Shown: positions 34,445 to 44,094, numbered from the stretch's first letter. The stretch is DNA of 64,000 bases from VXPQ01 sp965116435 (GCA_965116435.1 OZ220686.1:2108001-2172000); one strand, 5' to 3'. Made by a program: numbers and translations. Notes: a model not told the origin generated them from the letters alone.

Positions 34445-36277
34445 TTATTGCTGTTGCTGGATCAGCAAGTACGTGGTGATGAATCCCGTGATGGTTCCGA
34501 CCGTCGTCAGGATGGTCTGGAAGGTCTGCGACCGTTTTTCCAGGCGGAATCGATCAGTTTCGAGGTCGTATCGCTGGGCGTCCGTCAGGAGACCTTGCAG
34601 TTGTTCCGTGTCCCCAAACATGTTTTCCCGATTCACGAAGATGCGATCTCCCGATTCGACGGTGGCGTCGGACGCCGCCACAAAGCGATTGGTCCCGGCC
34701 TTGATGACATAGGAACTGCCGGCGTTTCCCCCGAGCCCGTTCGCTGCGCGCACATATTCGTCCGTCGTCATGCCCGGTTGGTGCGGGACATATCCCGGCC
34801 GATTCACCTGTCCGAATACGAAAACCTGGTTGTTGTCGCGCGGCACGTACACCTTGTCGCCATCCTGCAGAAGAATCGGAGCGGCCCCTTCGCCGAGCGC
34901 CACCGCCAAATCAACCGGAACGCTGCTTTGCAGCCGCAGGTCGTGCGCCAGATAGGCGTTCCCGAAGAAGTCCATATCCGCCAGACGAGTGGATTGCAGG
35001 AGCGCCAGCGAGTCCGCCGGAACCGGATCGGGCAGGCCGACCCGCGCGCCGAACCTGCTTTCGTACGTCGGTTCGGGCACGAGCAGGGGAGACCGCTTCA
35101 GGTGCGCCGCCCGCGCCAGCGCTCCCGGTCGCATGCCGCCTGCCAGCGCCATCAGGTCTTTCAGCGTCGTTTCGCCGGAAAGGATGGGGTATGCGCCGGG
35201 GTAATGCACCCACCCGTCGATTTCGGCCACGCCGCGCAGCACCTCTTCTTCCAGCACATGCACCTGATCCCGCGCCTGCACGGGTATATCCACGTCGGCG
35301 AGCGCAGCGATATCGTATATGTGCGCCTCCGCGGAGCCGTCCTCCAGCACCCGGGACAGGCGAACACGTTGCGCAGGCCTCGGGGTTTCCTGTCCAGAGG
35401 CCAAGGCAAGCACGTCCGAAAGCGTATCGTCCGGCCTGTGGTCGTAGATGCCCGGAAAGGCCACATTGCCCGATATGAAAACCGCGCCGTAATCGGGATC
35501 GAACGCCGGCACAGACAGGACGTCCCCATCCCGCAGGTACGGATTATGTGCTGTGTTGCCGGTTGCATGGTATCGCAGCAGGTCCACCGTTTCCTGTGTT
35601 CCGTCCGTATGGATCAGCCGGACATTTCGCAAGGCGGGCCGAAACCGCATATTTCCCGTCGGCGCCCGGGTCGTGTCCGCATACGCCACGCTCAGTACGC
35701 CCGCCACGCGCCCCACGGGCGTCGCCAGATACCGTCCCGGGAAGGGTACGGCCCCCGAAACATGCACGTAGAATTGCCTCGGTTGCGCCAGCGCGATCTC
35801 CACCCGCACATTTCGGAAAGATTCCTGAAGCGCCTCTTTCGCCCGGTTCCGGGCTTCGCGCAGGGCATGTCCGCCCACCTCCACGGCGCCGGCTTCGGGC
35901 AGGATCAGGTAGCCGTCCGCAGATACGGAAGCCGGAGCCATGAGGGGCTGCGGGCCGCCTATGGATATTTCGAAGATATCCCCCGGCCCCACGATATACT
36001 GGTCCGCGTCCACCGGCCCCTCCAGAGGAATCATGCCTTCCGCACCCTGAAAGCGGGTCAGCTGGTCCTGTAGCGGATTCGTTTCTGGACCGATGGCCGA
36101 CGAAGATGCGTCATTGCCCCCGGGCGAACCGAACTGGGCCTGCGCCGCCGCGGGTGCGAGCAAGCACGATACGAGGAGGATCCGCGCAACGCCCGCCGCC
36201 GAAGCGCTCTGGACAAAGCGGGCAAAGTGCGCGAAGAGACGCCTGTGCAACGAAAGAAACAAGATTCGGCCTGTCAT
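34445..36277 (-). CDS. SLBB-domain outer-membrane polysaccharide export protein (Wza-like)
   Basis: A 610-residue exported protein. Start 36277 gives a basic stretch then a signal peptide ending near AAAQA. It has a Poly_export domain (YIVGPGDIFEISIGGPQPL) and several SLBB repeats (FYVHVSGAVPFPGRYL, VFISGNVAFPGIYDH, EIDGWVHYPGAYPILS, VFVFGQVNRPGYVPH). Unlike Wza it ends with a predicted membrane helix (TVGTITGFITTYLLIQQQQ). First gene of the polysaccharide operon on the minus strand. Confidence 0.88.
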   Translation of the reverse strand: MTGRILFLSLHRRLFAHFARFVQSASAAGVARILLVSCLLAPAAAQAQFGSPGGNDASSSAIGPETNPLQDQLTRFQGAEGMIPLEGPVDADQYIVGPGDIFEISIGGPQPLMAPASVSADGYLILPEAGAVEVGGHALREARNRAKEALQESFRNVRVEIALAQPRQFYVHVSGAVPFPGRYLATPVGRVAGVLSVAYADTTRAPTGNMRFRPALRNVRLIHTDGTQETVDLLRYHATGNTAHNPYLRDGDVLSVPAFDPDYGAVFISGNVAFPGIYDHRPDDTLSDVLALASGQETPRPAQRVRLSRVLEDGSAEAHIYDIAALADVDIPVQARDQVHVLEEEVLRGVAEIDGWVHYPGAYPILSGETTLKDLMALAGGMRPGALARAAHLKRSPLLVPEPTYESRFGARVGLPDPVPADSLALLQSTRLADMDFFGNAYLAHDLRLQSSVPVDLAVALGEGAAPILLQDGDKVYVPRDNNQVFVFGQVNRPGYVPHQPGMTTDEYVRAANGLGGNAGSSYVIKAGTNRFVAASDATVESGDRIFVNRENMFGDTEQLQGLLTDAQRYDLETDRFRLEKRSQTFQTILTTVGTITGFITTYLLIQQQQ

Positions 36278-36531
36278 GCCGGATGCCGGGATGTCGAAAA
36301 GCGCGGGCAGCGCCCTCGGAGCATTCGGATTATGGAAGTACAAGAGAATTCTGTAACAATATGCGGGCAGGCTCGGCCGAGACGGATGAAAGGGCTACGG
36401 TAAAAATATTGCGTATCTTGACAAGATACGAATGGTGTCGGGGAATTTCAAACGGGCGTTTCAAAGATGCTACAACCGTCCGTCCGCCGCCGGGTTCCCC
36501 GAATTCTGCGCCCCGCCGCCCTTTTTTCGTT

Positions 36532-36771
36532 CGCCCTAACGTTCCCCCTCCGTTCGCTCTGCCCCCTTTTTCGTTCATCTTCATTCGCCCTACGTTCGCC
36601 CCGCCGCCCTTTTCCGTCCGCCCTAACGTTCCCCCTCCGTTCGCTCTGCCCCCTTTTTCGTTCATCTTCATTCGCCCTACGTTCGCCCCGCCGCCCTTTT
36701 CCGTCCGCCCTAACGTTCCCCTCCGTTCGCTCTGCCCCCTTTTTCGTTCATCTTCATTCGCCCTAACGTTC
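36532..36771 (+). repeat. 87-bp tandem repeat array (2.8 copies)
   Basis: Copies start at 36532, 36619 and 36706 with the marker CGCCCTAACGTTCCC. The third copy is shortened and has lost one C. The plus strand is almost purely pyrimidine with scattered G (CCCCTTTTTCGTTCATC), so there is strong strand asymmetry. It fills most of the 561-base gap between the Wza-like gene and ispE. No gene is supported here although frames are open across the array because 87 is a multiple of three. Confidence 0.9.
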
Positions 36772-36838
36772 CCTCCACCGCCCTAACGTCCGCCCCGCCC
36801 GCGCATTGTACGGAGATGCGCTCCATTTCGCTTGCGCC

Positions 36839-37744
36839 ATGACGCTTCGCCAGTCCGCCCCCGCCAAGATCAACCTCGGTTTGCAGGTGCTTCGCAAACG
36901 CCGCGACGGGTATCATGACATCGCAACCGTCTTTTTACGGATCGGTTGGGCCGACGAAGTGTCTGTGCAATCGCCGGCGCATCGTCCGGGCGCCGAACCC
37001 ACGCCTTTTTCCGGCCCGTTGCAGGTGTTTCCTGCCCCAGACGCTGCGCCTGCCGACGAAGCGCTGCAGGTTCCGTCGGGCCCCGACAATCTGGTCTGGC
37101 GCGCCGCCCGCCGCCTGGACCCGGACAAGGGGGCGGTGGTCGAGCTGCGCAAACGCATTCCCGTGGGGGCGGGGTTGGGCGGCGGGTCGAGCGACGCCGC
37201 CGCGGCCTTGCATTTGCTCAACGCATTGTGGGGATTGGCCCGTCCCCGGGAGGACCTGATCCGCATGGCGGCCCGCGTCGGCGCGGATGCGGCGTTCTTT
37301 GCGGCGGGGGATGCGGCGGCGTTTGGCGCAGGGCGCGGCGATGCGCTGAAGCCGCTTCGCGAGCACGGCGCCCCGTACGTTTTTCCGTATATCCTTGTGG
37401 TGGCGGCGCCGCCCGTACAGATTTCGACCGCCGAAGCGTATGCCCTGATGCAGCCAAACGATCGAAACCGTCCGGATGTGTGCGAGGTATTGCTGTCCGC
37501 CGATCCCGATCGCTGGCGCGCGGAACTCACGAATGATTTCGAGCGCGTCATATTGCCCCGGCATCCTCGCATCGCGGCGGTCAAGACAGCCCTCGAAGAA
37601 GCAGGCGCCGCGTATGCGTCCCTGTCCGGTTCGGGCGCGGCGGTGTACGGCGCCTTCGAGGATGAATCGCACGCCGCCGAGGCGGAGCACCGCCTCCGCC
37701 GATCCGGTTGTAGAACCTGGCGAGGACGCGCGGGCGGCGAATAA
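36839..37744 (+). CDS. ispE: 4-diphosphocytidyl-2-C-methyl-D-erythritol kinase
   Basis: A 301-residue GHMP kinase of the non-mevalonate (MEP) isoprenoid pathway. It phosphorylates the 2-hydroxyl of CDP-ME. N-terminal motif APAKINLGLQVLRKRRDGYHD, the ATP-binding loop PVGAGLGGGSSDAAAAL and the C-terminal SLSGSGAAVYGAF are all complete. ATG 36839 gives the conserved start; an upstream in-frame ATG would add 11 unrelated residues. ispG of the same pathway lies 4.6 kb downstream. Normal length. Confidence 0.95.
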   Translation: MTLRQSAPAKINLGLQVLRKRRDGYHDIATVFLRIGWADEVSVQSPAHRPGAEPTPFSGPLQVFPAPDAAPADEALQVPSGPDNLVWRAARRLDPDKGAVVELRKRIPVGAGLGGGSSDAAAALHLLNALWGLARPREDLIRMAARVGADAAFFAAGDAAAFGAGRGDALKPLREHGAPYVFPYILVVAAPPVQISTAEAYALMQPNDRNRPDVCEVLLSADPDRWRAELTNDFERVILPRHPRIAAVKTALEEAGAAYASLSGSGAAVYGAFEDESHAAEAEHRLRRSGCRTWRGRAGGE

Positions 37745-37813
37745 ACTCCTGCCTGCCTCAAATTCCTACCCGTCCCAACCCCTCCACCGCAAGGCGTCCC
37801 CCCGCCGCGCCCC

Positions 37814-37975
37814 CAACAAGCCAGGCCCGCGCCCCCCGCCGCGCCACCAACAAGCCAGGCCCGCGCCCCCCGCCTCGCTACCAACAAGCCAAGCCCGCGC
37901 CCCCCGCCGCGCTACCGACAAGCCCAAGCCCGCGCCCCCAACAAACCCAGGCCCGCGCCACCCGTCCGCCATCCG
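37814..37975 (+). repeat. 34-bp G+C-rich tandem repeat array
   Basis: Units starting CAACAAGCCAGGCCCGCGCC or a close variant begin at 37814, 37848, 37882 and 37916 (spacing exactly 34), with a shorter unit at 37939 and a partial one before the first. Lies between convergent ispE and PBP1A genes; units abut without unique spacers, so it is a minisatellite and not a CRISPR array. Confidence 0.88.
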
Positions 37976-37990
37976 CCGCCTTGCCCGCCC

Positions 37991-40318
37991 CTACCAATCA
38001 ATGCTGCGTTCTCCGGCGCGTACGTCCCGGCCCTCCTCGTCGGGCATGTCGTACGTCCAGCCCGATTCTTCCGGAGTGGGGAACAGGTCTTTGCTGATCT
38101 CGATCTCTTCGGAATTGGCCAGGCCCCGGAAGTAGTCTCCCACCAGAAACAGCGCATTGTGCGCGCCCTGTCCCCAAAAGAACGACCGAAAGGTCACGCG
38201 CCGGTCGTTGAAACCCACCCATGCACCGGTCACCAGCTCGGGGTGCATCATCCCGAACCAGCCGTCCGCATTGTTCTGCGTGGTGCCCGTCTTGCCCGCC
38301 AGGTCGTACTCGTACAGCCCGTACTGCCCCCGGATGCGCCGTCCCGTCCCGTCGGTGATCACGCGGCGCATCATATTCACGACGGCGTACGCCGTCTGCC
38401 GGGAGAGCGCTTCCCTTGGCGAATCAGCGTGCTCATACAGCATATTTCCATAGCGATCCTCGATGCGCGTCACCAGGACAGGTTCGCGGTGCAGTCCGCC
38501 GCTCGCCAGCGTACCGAACGCCGTCGCCAGCTCCAGCAAGGTAATGTCGCTGGTGCCGAGCGCCAGGGCCGGGACCGCATCCAGTTCGCTTCGTATGCCC
38601 ATCCGCTGCGCATACTTCGCAACCTCCTCCGGATTCACCAGCTCGGTGATCACGCGGGCCGTAACGGTGTTTTTCGACTGGGCCAATCCTTCGGCCAGGC
38701 TCATCATGCGCCCCGACGCCCGATTGTTCGCATTTTGCGGTTGCCATCGCACCCGGGTGACCGGGTCCACATACGAAAACGCGCTATCCGGCAGTTGATG
38801 CCAGGGAGGCCAGCCGTTGTCGATCGCCGCCGTGTACACGAACGGCTTGAAGGTCGAGCCGGGCTGCCGCGCCGCCTTGTTGACATGGTCGTACCACTCG
38901 GTCTTCAGGTTGCGCCCGCCTACCCAGGCCTTGACGTATCCGTTATGCGGATTGATGGACACCAGCCCCGCCTGAAGCCGCGTCTTGGCTGTTTTGAGCG
39001 AATCCATGAACGCGGCATGCTCCAGGAGTTGGGCTACGGCGTCTTCTGCGGAGATATCGCTCTGGCGGCGCAGCGCGCGGTAGCGTTCCGTGCCGCGCAC
39101 GAAAGATCGGAGCGTGGCGGGATTGTTCCGCCAGTACCGTACCCAGGGTTCGTACCCGGTTTGCTCCAGGTACGGTTCGAGCGTGTCCCAGAATTTGCCT
39201 CCGTAACTCCATTCGTAATCCACGACGGCCTGCAGGCCGTCCATGTTTTCGTCCACGGACCGTTGTGCGATTTCCTGCATGCGCGAGTCCAGCGGCGTGT
39301 GTACGCGCAAGCCGTCCCGGTACAGATTGTGCCCGTTTTCCGCGGCCCATTCTCGCATCCACAGCCGGACTTGCTCGGCGAAGTAGGGTGCGAGGGCTGC
39401 GGTCACTTCCGAAGACGGATTGTAGTCGGTTCGGACCGAATCGGCCTGGCGTTCTTCGTAAAACGCCCGCGTGATAAAGCCCTCGCTCGCCATCTGGTTC
39501 AGGACGACGTTTCGTCTGCGTCGCGCGTTTTCGGGATTGCGGTAGGGATTATAATACGTATTCGCTTTCAGCATCCCGATCAACGTGGCCCCCTCAAGCG
39601 CAGAGAGTTCCGCCGCCGATTTACTGAAATAGGTGCGCGAGGCGGCCTCGATCCCGAAGGCGTTGCTGCTGAAAGGCACCGTGTTGAGATACATTTCGAT
39701 GATTTCCCGCTTGGTGTAGCGCCGCTCCAGCTGCACCGCCGTAATCATCTCCTTGAGCTTGCGGGAAACAGATACCTCGAACCCGATATCCTGATTGTAC
39801 AGGTTCCGCGCCAGTTGTTGCGTGATCGTCGAAGCGCCGCGCAGTTCGCCTTTCCGAATCACGTCCACGGCGGCAGAAACCATGCCGCGCGGATCGACGC
39901 CCCAATGGGTATGGAAACGCCGATCCTCCGTGGCGACGAGTGCGTTGACCGCGTGGGGCGAAATATCGTCGTAACTGGTCCAGGAGCGATTCTGGAAGGC
40001 ATAGCGCGCCAGTTCCTTGCCGTCGCTCGTATAGGCCACCGTGGCCAGTTGCAAATCGGGATTGTCCAGCTGCCGAAAATCCGGTAATTCGTTCGAAAGC
40101 AGCAAAGCCCATCCCCCGAGAAACAAGGCGAACGCCACGAAGCCGCCGCCGACGAGGGAAAGCAGAAACGCCGCCTGCGCCTGATCGTCGTTGCGAAAAA
40201 AGCGATGCATATATCCTCGCTTTTTGCCGGGGGGCGGGGGTGCGGACTCGCCCCTCCGCGCCGCCGGGTCGCTGAAATAGCGCGCCAGTTCCTCTTTGGA
40301 ATACTTCGAATCCGACAT
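37991..40318 (-). CDS. penicillin-binding protein 1A (transglycosylase/transpeptidase)
   Basis: A 775-residue class A PBP. One N-terminal membrane anchor (about 70-95) precedes a GT51 glycosyltransferase domain with the catalytic E in ATEDRRFHTHWGVDPRGM and GASTITQQLARNLY. The transpeptidase domain has the active serine in RQPGSTFKPF, SKNTV, and KTGTTQNNADGWF. It polymerises and cross-links peptidoglycan in the periplasm. Start 40318 gives the short acidic cytoplasmic tail (MSDSKYSKEELARYFSDP). Length is normal. Confidence 0.94.
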   Translation of the reverse strand: MSDSKYSKEELARYFSDPAARRGESAPPPPGKKRGYMHRFFRNDDQAQAAFLLSLVGGGFVAFALFLGGWALLLSNELPDFRQLDNPDLQLATVAYTSDGKELARYAFQNRSWTSYDDISPHAVNALVATEDRRFHTHWGVDPRGMVSAAVDVIRKGELRGASTITQQLARNLYNQDIGFEVSVSRKLKEMITAVQLERRYTKREIIEMYLNTVPFSSNAFGIEAASRTYFSKSAAELSALEGATLIGMLKANTYYNPYRNPENARRRRNVVLNQMASEGFITRAFYEERQADSVRTDYNPSSEVTAALAPYFAEQVRLWMREWAAENGHNLYRDGLRVHTPLDSRMQEIAQRSVDENMDGLQAVVDYEWSYGGKFWDTLEPYLEQTGYEPWVRYWRNNPATLRSFVRGTERYRALRRQSDISAEDAVAQLLEHAAFMDSLKTAKTRLQAGLVSINPHNGYVKAWVGGRNLKTEWYDHVNKAARQPGSTFKPFVYTAAIDNGWPPWHQLPDSAFSYVDPVTRVRWQPQNANNRASGRMMSLAEGLAQSKNTVTARVITELVNPEEVAKYAQRMGIRSELDAVPALALGTSDITLLELATAFGTLASGGLHREPVLVTRIEDRYGNMLYEHADSPREALSRQTAYAVVNMMRRVITDGTGRRIRGQYGLYEYDLAGKTGTTQNNADGWFGMMHPELVTGAWVGFNDRRVTFRSFFWGQGAHNALFLVGDYFRGLANSEEIEISKDLFPTPEESGWTYDMPDEEGRDVRAGERSIDW

Positions 40319-40463
40319 GGGTGCGAAAAATGGGATAAAACAGGTTGAATGCCGGTTTTCGGGGGTTCGTTCCGCAGGGAAACGCAACTTTACAGGCGTT
40401 TGTCGCTAAAAAGGCAGTATATCCCAAGACATAGTATCCGTTATTGCGCAAAAAAATCGCACG

Positions 40464-41126
40464 ATGTACCAGCAGTCTTACCGCCCCTCTATGCAATTTT
40501 CGATGTTTCCGCCCGTCATCAAGAATCTGCTGATTCTGAACGGGCTGGCGTTTCTTGCGACGACGACGCTGCGCCTGACGCTTTTTCAATGGTTTGCGCT
40601 GTGGCCGATCGCGCCGTTCGGGCTTTCCGAAGGCCTGTTTGACCCGTTTTGGCCGTGGCAATTCGTGACGTATTCCTTTCTGCACGGCGGTTTCACGCAT
40701 CTGTTGTTCAATATGTTTGCGCTGTGGCTCTTTGGCGTGCAGCTCGAAAACACCTGGGGCAGTCGCCGGTTCGCCGTGTTTTATTTCGTGTGCGTCGTCG
40801 GGGCCGCGCTGATTCAGCTGATCGTGGCTTCGACCGGCGGCGATATCTATCCGACGGTAGGCGCGTCGGGCGGCGTGTTCGGCATCCTGCTTGCCTTCGG
40901 CATGATGTTTCCGAATCAGCCCATCTACATTTATTTTCTGTTTCCCATCAAGGCGAAATGGTTCGTAATCCTGTATGGCCTGCTCGAATTGTGGGCCGCC
41001 GTGACAGGCACGCAGGCGGGCGTCGCCAATTTCGCGCACCTTGGCGGCATGTTGTTCGGGTTCCTGCTGATCCAGTACTGGCGAGGCAAACTCCCGCTAC
41101 GGCCTCGTTCAACGAGGTATCCGTAA
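40464..41126 (+). CDS. rhomboid-family intramembrane serine protease
   Basis: A 220-residue membrane protein with six hydrophobic helices. The catalytic serine is S135 in GASGGVFG and the histidine is H192 in NFAHLGGMLFG. The N-terminal WR-like loop and SFLHGGFTHLLFNMFALW with conserved H and N are present. It cleaves membrane-spanning substrates; the target is unknown. Only nine bases separate its stop from the EEP gene, so the two are one operon. Confidence 0.93.
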   Translation: MYQQSYRPSMQFSMFPPVIKNLLILNGLAFLATTTLRLTLFQWFALWPIAPFGLSEGLFDPFWPWQFVTYSFLHGGFTHLLFNMFALWLFGVQLENTWGSRRFAVFYFVCVVGAALIQLIVASTGGDIYPTVGASGGVFGILLAFGMMFPNQPIYIYFLFPIKAKWFVILYGLLELWAAVTGTQAGVANFAHLGGMLFGFLLIQYWRGKLPLRPRSTRYP

Positions 41127-41135
41127 GTTTCGGCG

Positions 41136-42245
41136 ATGAAACGGATTGCTCGCACCCTGTTGGCGGCGGTGAATCTCCTGACCGCCCTGCTGTTTCTGGC
41201 CGGGTACCTTGCGTACTATGTGCCGTTCGGCGCATTCTGGTGGTTCGAGATGATTGCGGTGTTTCTGCCGTACATGGCCTTGTTTCTTGCGGGCATGACG
41301 GTATGGCTGGCGTGGACAAGGCGGTGGCGCATGCTTGTTCTGAACGGGGCGTTGCTTGCGCTTTTTGTGTTGCGCGCGTACCCGCTGGCCCATCTGTTGA
41401 CTGGCCCGGACGCTTCGGATCGTCCGGGTGCTTCAGGCGCCCTGGACGCTTCAAGCGCTCCGCTGACGCTGCTTACGTTCAACGCGCCGTCCGTCTGGCC
41501 CGCCGCCACGCCCGAGCGCCCCGCGCAGATGGCCCGCCTCGTTGAGGCCAGCCGCCCGGATATCGTAGGGTTACAGGAAGCGTCTGTCGCCTGGTACGAC
41601 GAAGAACCCCTGGTCCGGTCCGATGCGTACGTATCGATATTGCTGGACTCGCTGGGGTTCTCGACCGCGCGGCCCGAAAACGCCGCCTGGACGCAACAGC
41701 CCGTGTTCAGCAAGCCCGAGATTGTGCATGCGACCCGGTTGCCCCTGTATTCGTCCGGCGCGCGTCCGTCGCACGCGATCCGGGCGCGCATACGATGGCA
41801 GGGGGGAGATTTTGTACTATATAATGTGCACCTGCGCACGTTTGGGGAAAAGAAGCCCTGGGAGGAAATGCATGCGCTCCTTTTCGGCGGCGAAAATATC
41901 CTGCGCTATGTCCGGCAATATCGGGCGGCGTACCGGATTCGCGCCCGGGAAGCGGAACGCATTATAGCGATGATCGACGAGGAAACCTTGCCCGTGATTC
42001 TGTGCGGGGATATGAACAGCACGCCGAACAATCGAGTGTACCGTACGCTGTCGAGCCGCTTGCGCGACGCGTTTGCGGAGGCGGGCGAAGGCTGGGGGAT
42101 GACCTACCATGCCCGATTGCCCGCCGTGCGGATAGATTATGTGTTCGTAAGCGAGGAGTGGGAGGTGGTTTCCGCCCGGGTGCGCAAAGCGCGTCTTTCC
42201 GACCATTTGCCCCTGTTGGTCACCATGCGTTTGCGGCGGGACTAA
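41136..42245 (+). CDS. membrane-anchored EEP-family hydrolase
   Basis: A 369-residue protein with three N-terminal membrane helices (about 5-100). An endonuclease/exonuclease/phosphatase domain follows: LLTFNAPSV, IVGLQEAS, VLYNVHLRTFG, VILCGDMNSTPNN, VRIDYVFVS, LSDHLPLLV. This type is common in Bacteroidota beside rhomboid genes. The active site faces the periplasm or cytoplasm depending on helix number (three, so probably periplasm). Substrate unknown. Confidence 0.85.
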   Translation: MKRIARTLLAAVNLLTALLFLAGYLAYYVPFGAFWWFEMIAVFLPYMALFLAGMTVWLAWTRRWRMLVLNGALLALFVLRAYPLAHLLTGPDASDRPGASGALDASSAPLTLLTFNAPSVWPAATPERPAQMARLVEASRPDIVGLQEASVAWYDEEPLVRSDAYVSILLDSLGFSTARPENAAWTQQPVFSKPEIVHATRLPLYSSGARPSHAIRARIRWQGGDFVLYNVHLRTFGEKKPWEEMHALLFGGENILRYVRQYRAAYRIRAREAERIIAMIDEETLPVILCGDMNSTPNNRVYRTLSSRLRDAFAEAGEGWGMTYHARLPAVRIDYVFVSEEWEVVSARVRKARLSDHLPLLVTMRLRRD

Positions 42246-42347
42246 GATATTTCCAGACATCCTTGCATCCTGCAACACAAGGCCCGTTACGTACGTTACA
42301 GGGGTTTCGGTACAGGAAGGTCTTGCTCACTATTCCGACAAGCGATT

Positions 42348-43436
42348 ATGGAACGATTTCGCCGAACGTCGCGGCCCGTACAGGTAGGTCCCGTGCAAAT
42401 TGGCGGCGGCGCACCGGTTTCGGTGCAGTCTATGACGACCTCCAAAACGCATGACGTAGAAGCGTCTCTCCGCGAAATTCGCGAGCTTGCCGAGGCGGGC
42501 GCCGATATCGTGCGCGTGGCCGTGCCACGCCCGGAAGACGCGAATGCGCTGGCGGATATCGTGCAGGGCGCTCCCGTGCCGATCGTGGCCGATATACATT
42601 TCAATTACCAGTATGCCCTGCAGGCCATCGAATCGAAGGTGGCCAAGGTGCGCATCAATCCCGGCAACATAGGCAAGGAAGCGTGGGAGCGGGAAGTGTT
42701 GCTTGCCGCAAAGGAGGCGGGCATACCCATTCGGATCGGGGTCAACTCTGGTTCGCTGGAGAAAGACCTGCTGGACAAATACGGGTATCCTCAGCCCGAG
42801 GCCCTTTTCGAAAGCGCCATGCGGCATGTAGAGATATGTCAGCGCCACGGGTTCGAGAACCTGGTGATTTCGGTCAAGCACTCGGACGTGTTTTTTATGA
42901 TCCGTTCCTATCGGTTGCTGGCGGAAAAGACGGATTTTCCGTTGCATCTCGGGGTCACCGAGTCGGGCGCCTTTGACAGCGGTTCCGTCAAAAGCTCGAT
43001 AGGCATCGGGGCCTTGCTGGCCGACGGGATCGGGGATACGATCCGCGTTTCGCTGGCGACGCCCTCCGTGCGGGAGGTCGAGGTGGGCCACCGCATTCTG
43101 AAATCCCTTCGGCTGGGTCGTCCGGGCGTCAACGTGATTGCGTGCCCCACGTGCGGCCGCATGGAAGGCGACTTGTTCTCCATTGTGGAAGAAGTGGAAG
43201 CGGCGGTCAAGGAAGCCGGTTTCGAGAAGGACCTGAACGTAGCCCTGATGGGTTGCGCCGTGAACGGACCCGGCGAAGCGGCGGGCGCGGACCTCGGGAT
43301 TTCGCTTGGCCGCGGGCGGGCGCACCTTTTCAAGCGCGGCGAAGTGGTGGGGACGGTGCCGTCCGAAAATATCGTGGAAGCCGTCATGGAGGCTATTGAC
43401 GCTTGGGAGGATGACGCCGATGACGCTGCCCGGTAG
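42348..43436 (+). CDS. ispG: (E)-4-hydroxy-3-methylbut-2-enyl-diphosphate synthase
   Basis: A 362-residue single-insert-free IspG/GcpE, the penultimate enzyme of the MEP pathway, reducing MEcPP with a 4Fe-4S cluster. N-terminal TIM barrel (VQSMTTSKTHDVEASLREI; RVAVPRPEDANAL; KVRINPGNIG). Cluster ligands are C266 and C269 (CPTCGR) and C303 with E310 (GCAVNGPGEA). It lacks the extra TIM-like domain of the long (about 600-residue) form. The pgsA start lies inside its 3' end. Confidence 0.95.
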   Translation: MERFRRTSRPVQVGPVQIGGGAPVSVQSMTTSKTHDVEASLREIRELAEAGADIVRVAVPRPEDANALADIVQGAPVPIVADIHFNYQYALQAIESKVAKVRINPGNIGKEAWEREVLLAAKEAGIPIRIGVNSGSLEKDLLDKYGYPQPEALFESAMRHVEICQRHGFENLVISVKHSDVFFMIRSYRLLAEKTDFPLHLGVTESGAFDSGSVKSSIGIGALLADGIGDTIRVSLATPSVREVEVGHRILKSLRLGRPGVNVIACPTCGRMEGDLFSIVEEVEAAVKEAGFEKDLNVALMGCAVNGPGEAAGADLGISLGRGRAHLFKRGEVVGTVPSENIVEAVMEAIDAWEDDADDAAR

Positions 43437-44040
43437 GTTCGGGCGTTTTCGCCCTGACGGGAAATTCTGGACCGTTCCGAACGCGCTGAGCGTGTTGCGG
43501 GCGCTTTTGGCGGCCCCTGTCGCCTGGCTGATTTTTGTGGACGGTTCGCTCGGTTGGATGTTTTTGTTGTTTGCCGTGATGATTGCGAGCGACTGGCTCG
43601 ACGGGCGGATTGCGCGCTGGTCGGGCGCCGTTTCCGCGTGGGGAAAGATTCTGGACCCGTTGGCCGACAAGATTGCCGCCGCGGCCATTGCTGCGTCGTT
43701 GGCGTTGCGGGGCCTGTTGCCCGTATGGTTTCTGGCCGCGCTGGTGGCCCGCGATGTGCTTGTTTTGCTGGGATCGAGCATCCTGGCGCATCGCACGGGG
43801 ACCGTGGAAATGAGCACCTGGGCGGGCAAGGCGGCCGCCGGGGCCGTGATGGTGACCGCGCTTGCGGCGCTGTTGCGGGCGGACGAACCGGTCATGCGCT
43901 TCTGTTTGTTTGCGACCACGGCGCTCTTGATTGGCTCTTTTGCGGGGTACGGGGTCAGGTATTTCCGGTTGATGAAGCGCCGCGAGCCGTTTGCGCCGTC
44001 GGAACCGGACGCCGCCGCCGATGCGCGAGAAGACCTTTAA
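43420..44040 (+). CDS. pgsA: CDP-diacylglycerol-glycerol-3-phosphate 3-phosphatidyltransferase
   Basis: A 206-residue CDP-alcohol phosphatidyltransferase with several helices. The diagnostic motif D-x2-DG-x2-AR-x8-G-x3-D-x3-D is seen as SDWLDGRIAR then GKILDPLADK. It makes phosphatidylglycerol phosphate at the inner membrane. Start 43420 is chosen because GGGAGG (43405-43410) is nine bases upstream; it touches a possible ATG at 43411. Overlaps ispG by 17 bases. Confidence 0.88.
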   Translation: MTLPGRFGRFRPDGKFWTVPNALSVLRALLAAPVAWLIFVDGSLGWMFLLFAVMIASDWLDGRIARWSGAVSAWGKILDPLADKIAAAAIAASLALRGLLPVWFLAALVARDVLVLLGSSILAHRTGTVEMSTWAGKAAAGAVMVTALAALLRADEPVMRFCLFATTALLIGSFAGYGVRYFRLMKRREPFAPSEPDAAADAREDL

Positions 44041-44069
44041 TCTGGCCTTTAATTTGGCCTTTAATCTGG
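44034..44069 (+). repeat. three 12-bp tandem repeats at pgsA/ftsY junction
   Basis: CCTTTAATCTGG at 44034-44045, CCTTTAATTTGG at 44046-44057 and CCTTTAATCTGG at 44058-44069. The first unit contains the pgsA stop codon. Confidence 0.85.
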
Positions 44070-44094
44070 ATTTTCAGCGATTGCGCGCATTGTA

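Noticed and set aside
34313..36073. Long plus-strand frame opposite the Wza-like gene
   Set aside because: Composition and lack of motifs show it to be a mirror frame of the SLBB protein gene.
37814..37975. CRISPR array
   Set aside because: Repeat units follow each other directly with no unique spacers, and no cas genes occur anywhere in the window.
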